Source of the DNA: Pseudomonadota bacterium
Lineage (GTDB): Bacteria; Pseudomonadota; Gammaproteobacteria; Xanthomonadales; Rhodanobacteraceae
NCBI GenBank assembly: GCA_021792975.1
Contig: JAJYTR010000009.1
Span: forward strand, 1-62,058
Length of the DNA: 62,058 nucleotides
Reading direction: 5' to 3'
Shown here in pieces: positions 1 through 8,397 of the stretch. Numbering within the stretch: position 1 is the first letter of the stretch; each line of letters begins with the position of its first letter. Below the pieces are notes generated by a model, which saw nothing but the letters and a program-made list of their open reading frames with translations, was not told the DNA's origin and searched no databases. The translations under genes and the position numbers were made by a program.

Positions 1-253
1 TCACGATTCTGCGTGGATTTCTCGCCTCCACCGAGCATCACGATCAACTGGGTGCCGCGTTGCGCGCAGCACATGCGCCAGCCTGGCCCGAAGTGCTCTC
101 GCATCTCGAACACGCCGCGACCAACAGGGCGCACGTCACCCAGATTTCCAAGCTGTGCCTTGCGCAGACCGGCCACCAGGCGCGCCTTGGTCTTGGCGTC
201 ACGCAATCCATGAACCAGGCGTCGAACCGGGGAAGACGGCGGATCGTGACCAT
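1..253 (-). pseudogene. HigB/RelE-type addiction-module killer protein, frameshifted and cut by the window edge
   Basis: The first 14 or so codons from the ATG at 253 read MVTIRRLPRFDAWF. The frame is then lost at about 209-213. In the next frame the family sequence continues as GLRDAKTKARLVAGL, LGDVRPVGRGVFEMR, then a FGPGWRM and LIVMLGGGEKSTQ tail, which is typical of the 'putative addiction module killer protein' branch of RelE/HigB toxins. One missing base explains the break. The 3' end and any antitoxin gene lie beyond position 1. A palindrome just upstream (262-279) looks like the autoregulatory operator. I infer an inactive toxin, although a sequencing error is possible. Confidence 0.7.
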
Positions 254-261
254 GCGCAGAG

Positions 262-279
262 TGTAATCGAACGATTACA
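262..279. promoter_or_regulatory. Palindromic operator upstream of the toxin gene
   Basis: TGTAATCG-AA-CGATTACA is a perfect 8-bp inverted repeat with a 2-bp spacer, followed at 281-287 by a further GATTACA copy. It lies 9 bp upstream of the toxin ATG at 253. It is AT-rich within a GC-rich genome. Type II toxin-antitoxin operons are usually autorepressed through such palindromes, so this is inferred to be the binding site of the antitoxin encoded beyond the left edge. Confidence 0.55.
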
Positions 280-311
280 TGATTACAAGACGATGCTTTC
301 GGGCCACCAGC

Positions 312-590
312 TCACCCCAGTTTCTTCGCCAGATCCGTCGCCCGCGGAGGTAGTACCGCTTGAGCATCTGCAGATCCTTGCGGGGCCGGTAACCGCCGCC
401 AGTTCGATCAGGTTCGGCAGCTTCCCGGACAGCCGGCTGGTCGCCGGCAGGGTCTGGATCCGACGCAACCGCTGCCCAAGGGCGTCCGCCTCGCCGTCTC
501 GAGCCGCATGCGCCGCCGGCGCCGGCGGACTGCGCGCTCGAGCATTCCCGTTTATGAAGGGACACTGTTCGCGACTTCTTGCGGTCAAGC
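312..590 (-). pseudogene. Tyrosine recombinase (phage integrase family) C-terminal remnant with several frameshifts
   Basis: Three minus-strand frames together spell the C-terminal part of a tyrosine recombinase. The pieces are FINGNA in one frame, TSRLSGKLPNLIELAAVTG in one frame, KDLQMLKRYY in the next, and PRATDLAKKLG followed by a TGA at 314-312 in the third. The family consensus is roughly '...HDLRHEA.SRL...IELAAISGHK.LQMLKRYTHPRATDLAKKL'. The catalytic Tyr lies in the KRYY segment, but the box-II His-Leu-Arg region is not recognisable and at least two single-base losses break the frame. No N-terminal half is present. This is a dead integrase, marking past mobile-element activity. Confidence 0.6.
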
Positions 591-643
591 AAGAAGGAGG
601 ATGTGCTCAGGGCAGCGAAAACCGTGGCGCCTAATTCGCGATT

Positions 644-844
644 TTAATTGCCAGGAACAGCCGCATTGAGCAGAGCCAGCACGCATCTCAACCCGCAGCC
701 GATCCACTGGTACAACCCAGGATCGTGTTCAAACAACCGGAGCCACTTCTCTTGCGGATTGCCACACTTGCGATCGGCAATCGGTTCATCAGAATCACCG
801 GCAGGATCGCGCCGATCGGGTTCTTCAAACTGCTCTCTTGAAGA
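644..844 (-). pseudogene. Unidentified gene fragment without a start codon
   Basis: An open minus-strand frame bounded by TAG at 847-845 and TAA at 646-644 encodes about 66 residues. It has a protein-like composition, including SDEPIADRKCGNPQEKW and LRLFEHDPGLYQW. It has no ATG and no upstream continuation, so it looks like the C-terminal end of a gene lost at the junction with the cupin-VOC gene. I do not recognise the family. The stretch between it and the recombinase remnant, about 590-644, shows nothing else. Confidence 0.3.
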
Positions 845-891
845 CTAGACTCGAACCACACCGGTTCGATCCGGCAACTGGAGTCGTCGCC

Positions 892-1791
892 ATGTCCGCA
901 GTCCGGTCGACCACGGCGCTGGAGCACACCTTCGCGGTATACGACCCGCAGGGCCGCGCCACACCCATCGAGTACACGGCCGATTTCTGGCAGGTGCTGC
1001 AGCGCCGCTACGGCGATTTTGCCGGCCGTACGCTGGTGTCGGGCTTCGCCTTCGACTGCGACTGGCCGAACTGGGAAATCCACCCGCATGGCGACGAGCT
1101 GGTCTGCGCGCTGCGCGGCGATTTCGACCTCGTGCTCGACGAGCCGCAGGGTCCGCGGCGGGTGCGGCTGGCGCAGCCCGGCGACTTCGCCATCGTGCCG
1201 CGCGGCACCTGGCACACGGCACGGGTACACGCACCGAGCGCGGCGCTGTTCATCACCCCCGGGCAGGGCACGATGAACCGCGCGGTCGAGCCGTCGGCCG
1301 TTGCCGGCCGCGGCGGCGATCCGGCATCGCCGCGCGGTGCCGAGGCCGGCGGACAACCGGCCAGCCTCGACCAGGTGAACCTGGTGTGCGCCGACTTCGA
1401 CGCCACCCTGCGCTTTTACCGCGAACTCGGCCTGCCCGTGCGCGAAGCCCCACCCTCGCCCGACGGCATCCGCCACGCCACCGCGCTGATGCCCGGCGGC
1501 ATCCAGCTCGAATTCGACAACCGTCCGCTGGCGCGGTTGTACAACGCAGCGTGGCGCAGCGGGGTTCCCGACGGCGCCACCCTGGCCACTTTCGTGCTGC
1601 CGACGCGCGCCGCCGTGGATGCGGCCTACGCGCGCCTGCTGGCGGCCGGCCACAGGGGACGCCAGCGGCCATTCGACGCCTTCTGGGGCGCGCGCTACGC
1701 CATCGTCGCCGATCCCGATGGCCGCGACGTCGGCCTGGCCAGCGCGATCGACGAAGCCCATCGCCACTGGCCTCCCATGCCGTCGCCCTGA
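892..1791 (+). CDS. Cupin-VOC fusion protein
   Basis: A 299-residue protein with two beta-barrel domains. The N-terminal half is a cupin with a metal-site-like segment (HPHGDELVCALRGDF) and a second motif PGDFAIVPRGTWH. The C-terminal half is a VOC/glyoxalase-type domain beginning near VNLVCADFDATLRFYRELG and ending VADPDGRDVG. Both folds bind metals or small hydrophobic ligands, but the substrate cannot be read from sequence. The ATG at 892 is chosen because GGAG lies about 10 bp upstream; a TTG at 838 is possible but less likely. It stands alone, convergent with the DoxX-like gene, and is perhaps an isomerase, dioxygenase or ligand-binding protein. Confidence 0.8.
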   Translation: MSAVRSTTALEHTFAVYDPQGRATPIEYTADFWQVLQRRYGDFAGRTLVSGFAFDCDWPNWEIHPHGDELVCALRGDFDLVLDEPQGPRRVRLAQPGDFAIVPRGTWHTARVHAPSAALFITPGQGTMNRAVEPSAVAGRGGDPASPRGAEAGGQPASLDQVNLVCADFDATLRFYRELGLPVREAPPSPDGIRHATALMPGGIQLEFDNRPLARLYNAAWRSGVPDGATLATFVLPTRAAVDAAYARLLAAGHRGRQRPFDAFWGARYAIVADPDGRDVGLASAIDEAHRHWPPMPSP

Positions 1792-1904
1792 GATTCCCGC
1801 AGCGCTTCCGGTGACCCGGCCCCTGAGCCCGCCGGGACCGATGCCGGGCCATCGTCTCCGCCCGATCCTTCTGCCCGTGCCGCCGCGCTGGTGCTCGTCT
1901 GCTG

Positions 1905-2690
1905 CTAGCGCTTGCCCACGGTGAGCCACGGCGTGCCACGGTACGAATCGGCCACCACCCAGGCGCCGGCCGTCAGTGTCCAGGAGATCACGAACTCGCC
2001 CCACTGCGAGGCATGCGCATGGCCCGACAGCACGACAGGCACCCATACCAGCAGTGTGAACAGGCCCATCTGCATTGCCGATAGCGCAGCCGCCAGCCGT
2101 GCATACACCCCCATCAGCACCGCCATGCCCGCCGCGAGGTAGGCGCAGCCGGTGAAAGAGGCCCAGGCCACGGGCATCGGCAGCCAGCCCGGCACGAGCG
2201 CCGTGGTCAGTTCGAGATAGGCGAAGTGGGACAGACCGAAGGCGATCAAGGCCAGGCTGTAGAGCACTCTCGCGATGCGTACGCCCCGATCGCCGGTGAC
2301 GAAACCGAGGTGCCGCCGGTCCCAGTCCCCGGCAAACCGCGCGTACAGCGCCCAGGCTCCCGCCACGATCACCGCCGTCTCGCCGGCGCTTTCGTAGGAA
2401 ACCGCCACGACGGGCGCGCGCACGATGCCCGGCGCCTTGAACGCCAGTAGCCAGAGCAGCAGATAGACGAACAGCACGCGCGCGGACAGGGCCGCCGTGC
2501 GCGGCCAGAGCAGGCCGACGCCGAATCCCAGCGCGACGAAGTCGCAAAGATAGGCCAACCCCTCGCGGGCGGGCACATCCTTGGGCACCGGCCGCCAGAT
2601 CGCGGCGAAATGGCCATGCACCAGCCCCAGGATCCCCAGCGCGATCAGGGTTGCCGAAAAGACCGCATGCCCCACGCCTGCGATGCGCAT
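1905..2690 (-). CDS. DoxX-like integral membrane protein
   Basis: 261 residues, almost entirely hydrophobic, with about seven to eight predicted membrane helices in two similar halves ([20 protein letters not shown]... and [19 protein letters not shown]...). The second half resembles DoxX/SURF4-type four-helix proteins. The start at 2690 is supported by GGAGGAGC six bases upstream; the open frame further upstream has non-coding composition. The role is unknown. Relatives are often annotated as DoxX family inner-membrane proteins of uncertain redox function. It forms no operon with its neighbours. Confidence 0.72.
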   Translation of the reverse strand: MRIAGVGHAVFSATLIALGILGLVHGHFAAIWRPVPKDVPAREGLAYLCDFVALGFGVGLLWPRTAALSARVLFVYLLLWLLAFKAPGIVRAPVVAVSYESAGETAVIVAGAWALYARFAGDWDRRHLGFVTGDRGVRIARVLYSLALIAFGLSHFAYLELTTALVPGWLPMPVAWASFTGCAYLAAGMAVLMGVYARLAAALSAMQMGLFTLLVWVPVVLSGHAHASQWGEFVISWTLTAGAWVVADSYRGTPWLTVGKR

Positions 2691-2900
2691 CGTTGCTCCT
2701 CCCGACGGGCGAACGAACGGCTTCGGGTCGCAGCATGCCACCCGGGGCGGCACTGGTGCGTCCGCAGCTCGCGGTCGGCATCGGCCGGAAGCGTTCGTCC
2801 AGCGACCCGAATCCGCGACCACCGGAAACCCGCCCGCTGGATCGCAGGGACGGGCCACGACGGGTCCGCCTGCGTCTCTTCGAGCCGTACGGACACCACC

Positions 2901-3356
2901 TCAGCGCACCGCTTTCTTCACGAGCGCGCCGATCCTCGCCTCTTCGGCGGCAGTCAGCTCCTTCAGCGCGTAGGCGGTCGGCCACATGGCGCCTTCGTCG
3001 AGGTTCGCCTCGTGCATGAAGCCGAACGTCGCATATCTCGTCTTGAATCTCCGGGCCGCCTGAAAGAAGCAGACGACCCTGCCGTTCCTGGCATACGCGG
3101 GCATCCCGTACCAGAGCCTGGGCGTGAGGGCCGGCGCGCTGGCCTTGATGAGGGCATGGAGCCGTTCGCCCAGGACACGGTCCGGTTCCGGCATCCCGGC
3201 GATCTTCGCGATCACGGCGCTTTCCCCGTCTGCTTCGTCCATGCGCGGGCGGGGGCGCGCGGCTGCATTTGTCGCGGCCCTCCCGGCGGTGCCCTTGGCG
3301 GCCTTCCGCGGGCCCTGCGTGCGCGGGCGTCTGCCCGGGGTTTTCTTCTCCGCCAT
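2901..3356 (-). CDS. DUF1801-domain protein (YdhG/YjbR-like)
   Basis: A 151-residue cytoplasmic protein. A Lys/Arg/Ala/Pro-rich N-terminal tail (about 40 residues) precedes a DUF1801 domain with the typical segments [30 protein letters not shown] and [18 protein letters not shown]1801 proteins are small single-domain proteins without an established reaction. The second ATG (3356) is preferred because AAGGAG directly abuts the first ATG (3362) and lies 6 bp from the second. The basic tail could bind nucleic acid, but that is speculation. Confidence 0.8.
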   Translation of the reverse strand: MAEKKTPGRRPRTQGPRKAAKGTAGRAATNAAARPRPRMDEADGESAVIAKIAGMPEPDRVLGERLHALIKASAPALTPRLWYGMPAYARNGRVVCFFQAARRFKTRYATFGFMHEANLDEGAMWPTAYALKELTAAEEARIGALVKKAVR

Positions 3357-3450
3357 CCGCATCTCCTTTCCGGTTTCCCGTCATCTGCGTCTGCCGGCCC
3401 AGCGGATTGGCCGGGGCTGGCCGGATTCCGCGCGCGCATCCGATCGGCGC

Positions 3451-5079
3451 CTAATCCTGGTAGTCCTCGTTGCCCGGGGTGGGTACCGGTTTCAGCTTCG
3501 CGATCTGCGCCTGGTCCTGGAACTTCAACACGTAGAAGCCGCCATGGCTCGAAGTGGCCCAAAGGTAGAGCTGGCCATGCCGCCACACGAAGCGGCTGTG
3601 CGCTTTCGACCACGCGAAGTCGATGGGTGGGGAAACACCCTGGAACGAGTTCAACAGCGAGCCCGGATCGATCTCGGTCGGCACCGGCGGTGCCGGACCG
3701 ACGAAATACGCGATCTCCCTCGGTTTTTCCGGATCGTGAATGTCGAACACGCGAATGCCCGCCTGATGACCGGAACAGGCCAGCAGCTTCGCATCACGGG
3801 GGTTGTCGAAGGTGCAGTCGTGCACGCTGTAGCCGTAGCCGCCCATGGTGGCGGTGGTGTCGTGCTCCGTCAGCGCGCAATTCCTGGGATTGTCCACGCC
3901 GAGCATCAGCTGCGCCACGAGTTTGGGCTTCTTGAGATTGCTGATGTCGATCAGCCGCTCCATGCCGAAGGGCGACAGGCCCGCGCGGCACGCGGCGATC
4001 GCGCCTTTGGGGTAGTTGCAGCCGCCGGATCCGCACTCGTCGCCGACGCCGAGGTACGGCTTGCCGTGGATGAACGCCAGATCGGGCTCGATTCCGATGT
4101 CGCCGTCTACCCAATAGAGCGAGCCGATCACCCGGATGACGGGGTGAGGACGGCGGTCCTGCACCTGGCTGACATCGTAGATGACCAACCCGTTGCCCGA
4201 GCTGAAGTCGCCGGGGTGCACCATGTGGCCGACCACGCCGCAGAACAGCAGCGTGCCGGGCGGATGGCCGTCGACCGTGAACTGATTGAGCGAGATCCGA
4301 TGGCAAATCTGATGAGCTCCCGCGCCACCGGGCTGGTGATCGGGGAAATCCCAGTCCAGGAGCTCCTTCGGATGCCGGGGGTCCGAGACATCGATGGCGA
4401 CGAGGCGGCGTTTCGTCCACACCGTGATCCAATACGTCTTTCCATCGGGGGCGAAGTTGCCCGCGTGCGCCTGCAGGTCCGGATCGGGAATCTGCACGCT
4501 CGAGAGCCGTCGCGGGTGCGCGCAATTCGAAAGATCGTAGAACGCGACGGCCGGCTGCGGCCCGGCTCCCATCCAGCTTTCCGCAGTGCCCAAGAGCGCG
4601 CGCCGGGGATTGACCGACGGGTCTTCCCAGTCATACAGCGAAGCCGGATCATCGAGATTGGTGACATACCGGGGCGCGCGGGGGTTCGACACGTCCAGCA
4701 CCTGGATGCCGGGATGCAGGAGCGGCGGCACGCCTTTCTGCCCCGCCTCATAGCCCTCGGTGGTGACGTAGGCGCAATGGCTGTACCACAACAACTGGTG
4801 GCCGGCACCCTGTCCGGCGTATTCGCCGACGATGGCGAGATTGCAGTTGTAGGGCCGGGTCGATGCGCCGCTGCTGCGCTCGGCAATGGTGAGTTGGCCG
4901 TCGACTCCGGTCTCGGTCCGGTCTCCCCGCTGGCAGACCGGTACGGGCACGGGACCGAGGAACGGGGTCCGCACCCCGGCGATCCCCGGCGCCGGCGACA
5001 GCATTGCGATGCCCGCCACCGCCATCGCCCATGCGAGCGGCAACCCGAACCGATGTCCGACCCGATGATGGTTACGCAT
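3451..5079 (-). CDS. Secreted LVIVD-repeat beta-propeller protein
   Basis: 542 residues with an N-terminal signal peptide (hydrophobic stretch about 14-34, then AGV). At least five LVIVD-type repeats follow, seen as IQVLDVSNPRAPRYV, VAFYDLSNCAHPRRL, LVAIDVSDPRHPKEL, ERLIDISNLKKPKLV and IRVFDIHDPEKPREI. Such repeats form beta-propeller blades in exported proteins of unknown function. Several Cys pairs (for example GDECGSGGCNYP) suggest disulfides in the periplasm or outside the cell. It is a single gene with no evident operon. Function is unknown; binding or structural roles are more likely than catalysis. Confidence 0.78.
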   Translation of the reverse strand: MRNHHRVGHRFGLPLAWAMAVAGIAMLSPAPGIAGVRTPFLGPVPVPVCQRGDRTETGVDGQLTIAERSSGASTRPYNCNLAIVGEYAGQGAGHQLLWYSHCAYVTTEGYEAGQKGVPPLLHPGIQVLDVSNPRAPRYVTNLDDPASLYDWEDPSVNPRRALLGTAESWMGAGPQPAVAFYDLSNCAHPRRLSSVQIPDPDLQAHAGNFAPDGKTYWITVWTKRRLVAIDVSDPRHPKELLDWDFPDHQPGGAGAHQICHRISLNQFTVDGHPPGTLLFCGVVGHMVHPGDFSSGNGLVIYDVSQVQDRRPHPVIRVIGSLYWVDGDIGIEPDLAFIHGKPYLGVGDECGSGGCNYPKGAIAACRAGLSPFGMERLIDISNLKKPKLVAQLMLGVDNPRNCALTEHDTTATMGGYGYSVHDCTFDNPRDAKLLACSGHQAGIRVFDIHDPEKPREIAYFVGPAPPVPTEIDPGSLLNSFQGVSPPIDFAWSKAHSRFVWRHGQLYLWATSSHGGFYVLKFQDQAQIAKLKPVPTPGNEDYQD

Positions 5080-5208
5080 GACGAACCTCGCAGAATCACC
5101 GTGACATTGCTTGTGCGCGGGTACTCTTTCGGGCAGGGCCCGGTGCCTGTGCCCGGTCGATCGCGGCCGTCCGTTGCGGATCGGTACGGCAGCGGGCGCC
5201 CGCCCCGC

Positions 5209-5505
5209 TCAGAGACGGAAGTAATAGACCGGCGCGAGCGCCAGAAGAACGGCCATTGCCTGCAGCGCCAGAATCGAAAGCGCGCCGCGCGGCGCCCGTG
5301 GCAGCCAGCGGACGGCGAAGAATGCGATCACCGGCACCTGCGCAACCACAAGCAGTTGAAACAGGTGTGCAGCCGTACCTTCATCGGTCCCGCGGGCCGC
5401 TCCGTAGAGTGCGACGCGGCAAAGTACCAGCGCGCAGGCGACGATCGACATGGCCACGGGCAAAAACGCACTGGGTCGCCTGGCCACAGTCATGAAAGAC
5501 ATCAT
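5209..5505 (-). CDS. Small three-helix membrane protein
   Basis: 98 residues with three hydrophobic segments (about 13-34, 47-66 and 75-95) separated by short charged loops. I recognise no family. AGGAGG stands close to the paired ATG ATG codons, so the second ATG (5502) may be the true start. It lies 12 bp downstream of another small membrane-protein gene and is probably cotranscribed with it. Confidence 0.6.
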   Translation of the reverse strand: MMSFMTVARRPSAFLPVAMSIVACALVLCRVALYGAARGTDEGTAAHLFQLLVVAQVPVIAFFAVRWLPRAPRGALSILALQAMAVLLALAPVYYFRL

Positions 5506-5517
5506 GCACCTCCTCGG

Positions 5518-5784
5518 TCAGTGTGCGCGGCGATACCAGCGCCCGAATGTAATTGCCAGAATGTACAAGCCGCCCGGCAAGACCAGATACTGCCAAGGCC
5601 CTGGACCAGTCAGTATGACCAGGCCCAAACTGGCAATCGAAACCAGCAATAACCCAGCGATGGTTAAGCGTATCCATCGCCATTCAGACGGCCAGTTTTT
5701 AAGTACTTGCCGCCATGACTGAGTACCCAGCCACCAGATTGCCAATGCTGCAAGAACACCATGTACGAAGAGATTCAGGCTCAT
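5518..5784 (-). CDS. Small two- to three-helix membrane protein
   Basis: 88 residues beginning MSLNLFVHGVLAALAIWWLG. A first helix is followed by a polar loop (QSWRQVLKNWPSEWRW), then a long hydrophobic stretch (LTIAGLLLVSIASLGLVIL) and a third segment. The ATG at 5784 has GGAG about 6-8 bp upstream; longer open frame upstream is not needed. The family is not recognised. It lies between a DUF4156 lipoprotein gene and the 98-residue membrane protein on the same strand. Confidence 0.55.
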   Translation of the reverse strand: MSLNLFVHGVLAALAIWWLGTQSWRQVLKNWPSEWRWIRLTIAGLLLVSIASLGLVILTGPGPWQYLVLPGGLYILAITFGRWYRRAH

Positions 5785-5856
5785 CAGGCGTCTCCAAGGA
5801 GCATGCCGTGAATTTCTCAATTGATTCGCTGTAACCCCTGCTGGCCTCATGCTGTT

Positions 5857-6138
5857 TTAGTCGCGACAGGAATAAGCGTTTCCGCTCGCATTCGGATTTT
5901 CGCCGTCTTGAATGGTAAGCCAAACGATTCGATTGGCTCCTAGATGAGCAGCCTGGTCGCGAGCTGTATTTTCTGCGTTTTGCACGACCATGCCTGCGCC
6001 AGTGACAGTGCCAAGAAACTTGCACCCGGCGACCGCGGTAGCGTCTGCGACTTTCACACGCAGCTCGGCCGCAGTCGGCGCGGTCGCGCAAGAACAGAGT
6101 GCCAGGCAAATGGTGGCAAGGATGGGCGTGCGATTCAC
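5857..6138 (-). CDS. DUF4156-type lipoprotein
   Basis: 93 residues with a lipoprotein signal peptide (MNRTPILATICLALCSC, lipidation Cys 15 or 17). A compact domain follows with VKVADATAVAGCKFLGTVTG and a GANRIVWL segment, characteristic of DUF4156/YgdI-like small outer-membrane lipoproteins. It is probably anchored in the outer membrane facing the periplasm; no function is established. It starts the small-gene run 6138-5209. Confidence 0.72.
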   Translation of the reverse strand: MNRTPILATICLALCSCATAPTAAELRVKVADATAVAGCKFLGTVTGAGMVVQNAENTARDQAAHLGANRIVWLTIQDGENPNASGNAYSCRD

Positions 6139-6294
6139 TTGTCAGTCCTCGCTGTATGTAACTTACGACTCCGAGTGGAATAATACCGGTAACAGGACCT
6201 TTTACTCGGGGTCGATCTACGCCAATTACTTATTGCCTTGGAAATACGGAAGCATTTCCATGCCGACATGGGACCATGATCGAGGCGCACTGAT

Positions 6295-6573
6295 TTATTT
6301 TGTTTTATATTTCTTGTGATCAAACCAAACTATGCGCGTCTTCGTTTCACCATCCCCTCGTGATAGCGCGAAATAGATGACATAAAGCCACGAGAATAAT
6401 CCAGACAGTGCGGCCAACACGATGGATTTGTTTCTTTCCCAACTGCAAACAATTGCGATGACCGAACCAATGCCTATTCCCGATACCGCGCCGGTTGCTA
6501 CATTCCCTACGACCATGAGCTGGGCCTGTGTGGATGGCTGTTTTGCGTGTTCAATCCAGGAGAATCGGATCAT
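6295..6573 (-). CDS. Small membrane protein coupled to the Sel1 gene
   Basis: 92 residues. Two hydrophobic segments (VVGNVATGAVSGIGIGSVIAIV and a SIVLAALSGLFSWLYVIYFAL region) are followed by a basic tail ending KKYKTK. The start overlaps the Sel1 gene stop by 4 bp (ATGA), implying translational coupling. Its base composition is clearly less GC-rich than the flanking genes. No family is recognised. Confidence 0.6.
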   Translation of the reverse strand: MIRFSWIEHAKQPSTQAQLMVVGNVATGAVSGIGIGSVIAIVCSWERNKSIVLAALSGLFSWLYVIYFALSRGDGETKTRIVWFDHKKYKTK

Positions 6574-7226
6574 GCACCCCGGGCGTTCAGCTGCACGTTC
6601 CCATTAAACGGCGCGCTTGGCTTCGGCTGCCATGCGGCAACTCGCTGCATGATCGATTCGCGCTGTGCAGGAGTAAGCCCGGCAGACACGCGCGAAAGAT
6701 CTTTTTCCGCAATGGCACGCACCTGCGCAATGTTGTAGATCGTAACATCCGAACGCACCGGTTTGGCTGCTACGGCAAACCAGAAATAGGCGCGCGCATC
6801 ATCCACGCGGACGATATCTCCGGACTCGTAAAGATTGCCAAGCTGCAACTGTGCTGCTGGCCCGCCGCGCTCGGCGGCCCTGTGCAGCCACTTGAGCGCA
6901 ACAACTGTATTTTGTGGCACTCCATGTCCCTGGAGATAAGCCTCCCCCATGTAGTCTTGCGCCATGGTGAGGTTCTGGTCCGCTGCGTGCCGAATCCACG
7001 CCAATCCATTCGCCCGCTCCCGTGCCGAGTGAGCATGTTGGATCGCAGCCAGTCCGACCTGGTACTCGGCGATCGGATTGCCCTGGCGGGCGGCCGCCAA
7101 GATCGCAGGCCCGGGCCGATTGATCATGCCGGGCTGAGAGGCGCAGCTGCCAAGCATCGCAAAGCCTGATGCCGTCAACGCGGTGGCCAACGTTCTCCAG
7201 GACATCGCTCTTGAACGCATCGTCAT
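6570..7226 (-). CDS. Sel1-repeat lipoprotein
   Basis: 218 residues with a lipoprotein-type signal (ALTASGFAMLGSC, lipobox LGSC). About three to four Sel1-like repeats follow, seen as GNPIAEYQVGLAAIQ, LTMAQDYMGEAYLQG and GPAAQLQLGNLYESG. SLR proteins act as helical scaffolds for protein interactions at the envelope. The ATG at 7226 is chosen because AAGGAG lies 9 bp upstream; the open frame extends further but has Arg-rich, non-coding composition. It is translationally coupled to the small membrane protein downstream, which may be its partner. Confidence 0.75.
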   Translation of the reverse strand: MTMRSRAMSWRTLATALTASGFAMLGSCASQPGMINRPGPAILAAARQGNPIAEYQVGLAAIQHAHSARERANGLAWIRHAADQNLTMAQDYMGEAYLQGHGVPQNTVVALKWLHRAAERGGPAAQLQLGNLYESGDIVRVDDARAYFWFAVAAKPVRSDVTIYNIAQVRAIAEKDLSRVSAGLTPAQRESIMQRVAAWQPKPSAPFNGNVQLNARGA

Positions 7227-7473
7227 GGTTATGTGCTCCTTGCGCCGCCGAATGCATCGATTGCGACCGTTCCGAATGTCCGACCCGCGCGACGCACCAT
7301 CGCCCCGGGCCGTCGAGCAGGCCGGTTTCCGCCGCCGCCTGTGCCGCGAAGCATGCCACCCCGATCGACCCCGGGCCAGGCCCGGCAGGAGTCGATTGCC
7401 GATCGAGCCTCGCGCGCGCGGGCGAAGCGTCCGCGCACGGCGGCGTACACTGCGCGCCCGCCATGGTGCCGCC

Positions 7474-8316
7474 ATGAATTACCGCCACGCCTTCCATGCC
7501 GGCAACTTCGCCGATGTGCTCAAGCACGCCGTGCTGCTGGGCCTGCTCGATGCGCTGACCCGCAAGCCCAGACCGCTGTGCTACCTCGATACCCACGCCG
7601 GACGCGGGCTGTACGCGCTGGATGACGGGCCCGCGCGGCGCACCGGCGAATCCGGGGGCGGGATCGCGCGTCTGTACGCGGCACGGGGACTGCCGCCGCT
7701 GCTGCGCCGGTATCTCGAGGCCGTGCGCGCCTGCGATGCGGGCACGCCGCCCGCCCGCTACCCCGGCTCACCCTGGCTGGCGCTGCATGCACTGCGGCCG
7801 GAGGACCGCGCCGTGCTGTGCGAACTGCAGCCCCGGGAGGCCGATGCACTGAATGCCGCGCTGGGTGGGGACCCGCGCGTCCATGTCCACCGGCGCGACG
7901 GTTACGAGGCGCTGCCGGCCCTGCTGCCGCCGGACGAGAAACGCGGACTGGTGCTGGTCGACCCGCCCTACGAAGCGCAGGACGCCGAGTTCGCGGCCAT
8001 CCAGCGCGCGCTGGCGGCGGCGCTGGTGCGCTGGCCGCAGGGCACCTATGCGGCGTGGTATCCGCTCAAGCTGACGCGCACGCGCGAGCCGTTCTGGCGC
8101 TGGCTGCGCGGCTGCGCGGCAAGGCAGGTGCTGGCGGTAGAACTGGCGGTGCGCCCGGAGAACTCGCCGCTGCGCCTGAACGGATGCGGCCTTGCCCTGC
8201 TGAACCCGCCGTGGCGGTTCGACCAGACGCTCGCGGCCGCGCTGCCGGCGCTGGCGCGGCTGCTGGGCGAGGACGGCCAGGGGGGCTGGCGCCTGCAATG
8301 GCTGCGGCATGAATGA
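7474..8316 (+). CDS. rlmJ: 23S rRNA (adenine(2030)-N6)-methyltransferase
   Basis: 280 residues, the usual RlmJ length. The N-terminus MNYRHAFHAGNFADVLKH is diagnostic of the family. A SAM-binding segment LDTHAGRGLY (about 38-47) and the N6-adenine methylase motif DPPY (163-166) are present. RlmJ methylates A2030 of 23S rRNA. The ATG at 7474 begins the conserved N-terminus; a TACACT about 27 bp upstream could serve as a -10 box. It is transcribed divergently from the Sel1 gene. Confidence 0.95.
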   Translation: MNYRHAFHAGNFADVLKHAVLLGLLDALTRKPRPLCYLDTHAGRGLYALDDGPARRTGESGGGIARLYAARGLPPLLRRYLEAVRACDAGTPPARYPGSPWLALHALRPEDRAVLCELQPREADALNAALGGDPRVHVHRRDGYEALPALLPPDEKRGLVLVDPPYEAQDAEFAAIQRALAAALVRWPQGTYAAWYPLKLTRTREPFWRWLRGCAARQVLAVELAVRPENSPLRLNGCGLALLNPPWRFDQTLAAALPALARLLGEDGQGGWRLQWLRHE

Positions 8317-8397
8317 CGCCAGCCGCCGCACGGTAGCGTCGCCTGCGGCTGGCTATGCTCGGCCCAGCCTTGGTTACCGCGTCCGAGGGGTTCCGTC

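Noticed and set aside
688-3384. An 898-codon minus-strand open frame
   Set aside because: It spans the cupin-VOC gene antisense and parts of the DoxX-like and DUF1801 genes in other frames; composition is Arg/Gly-rich shadow.
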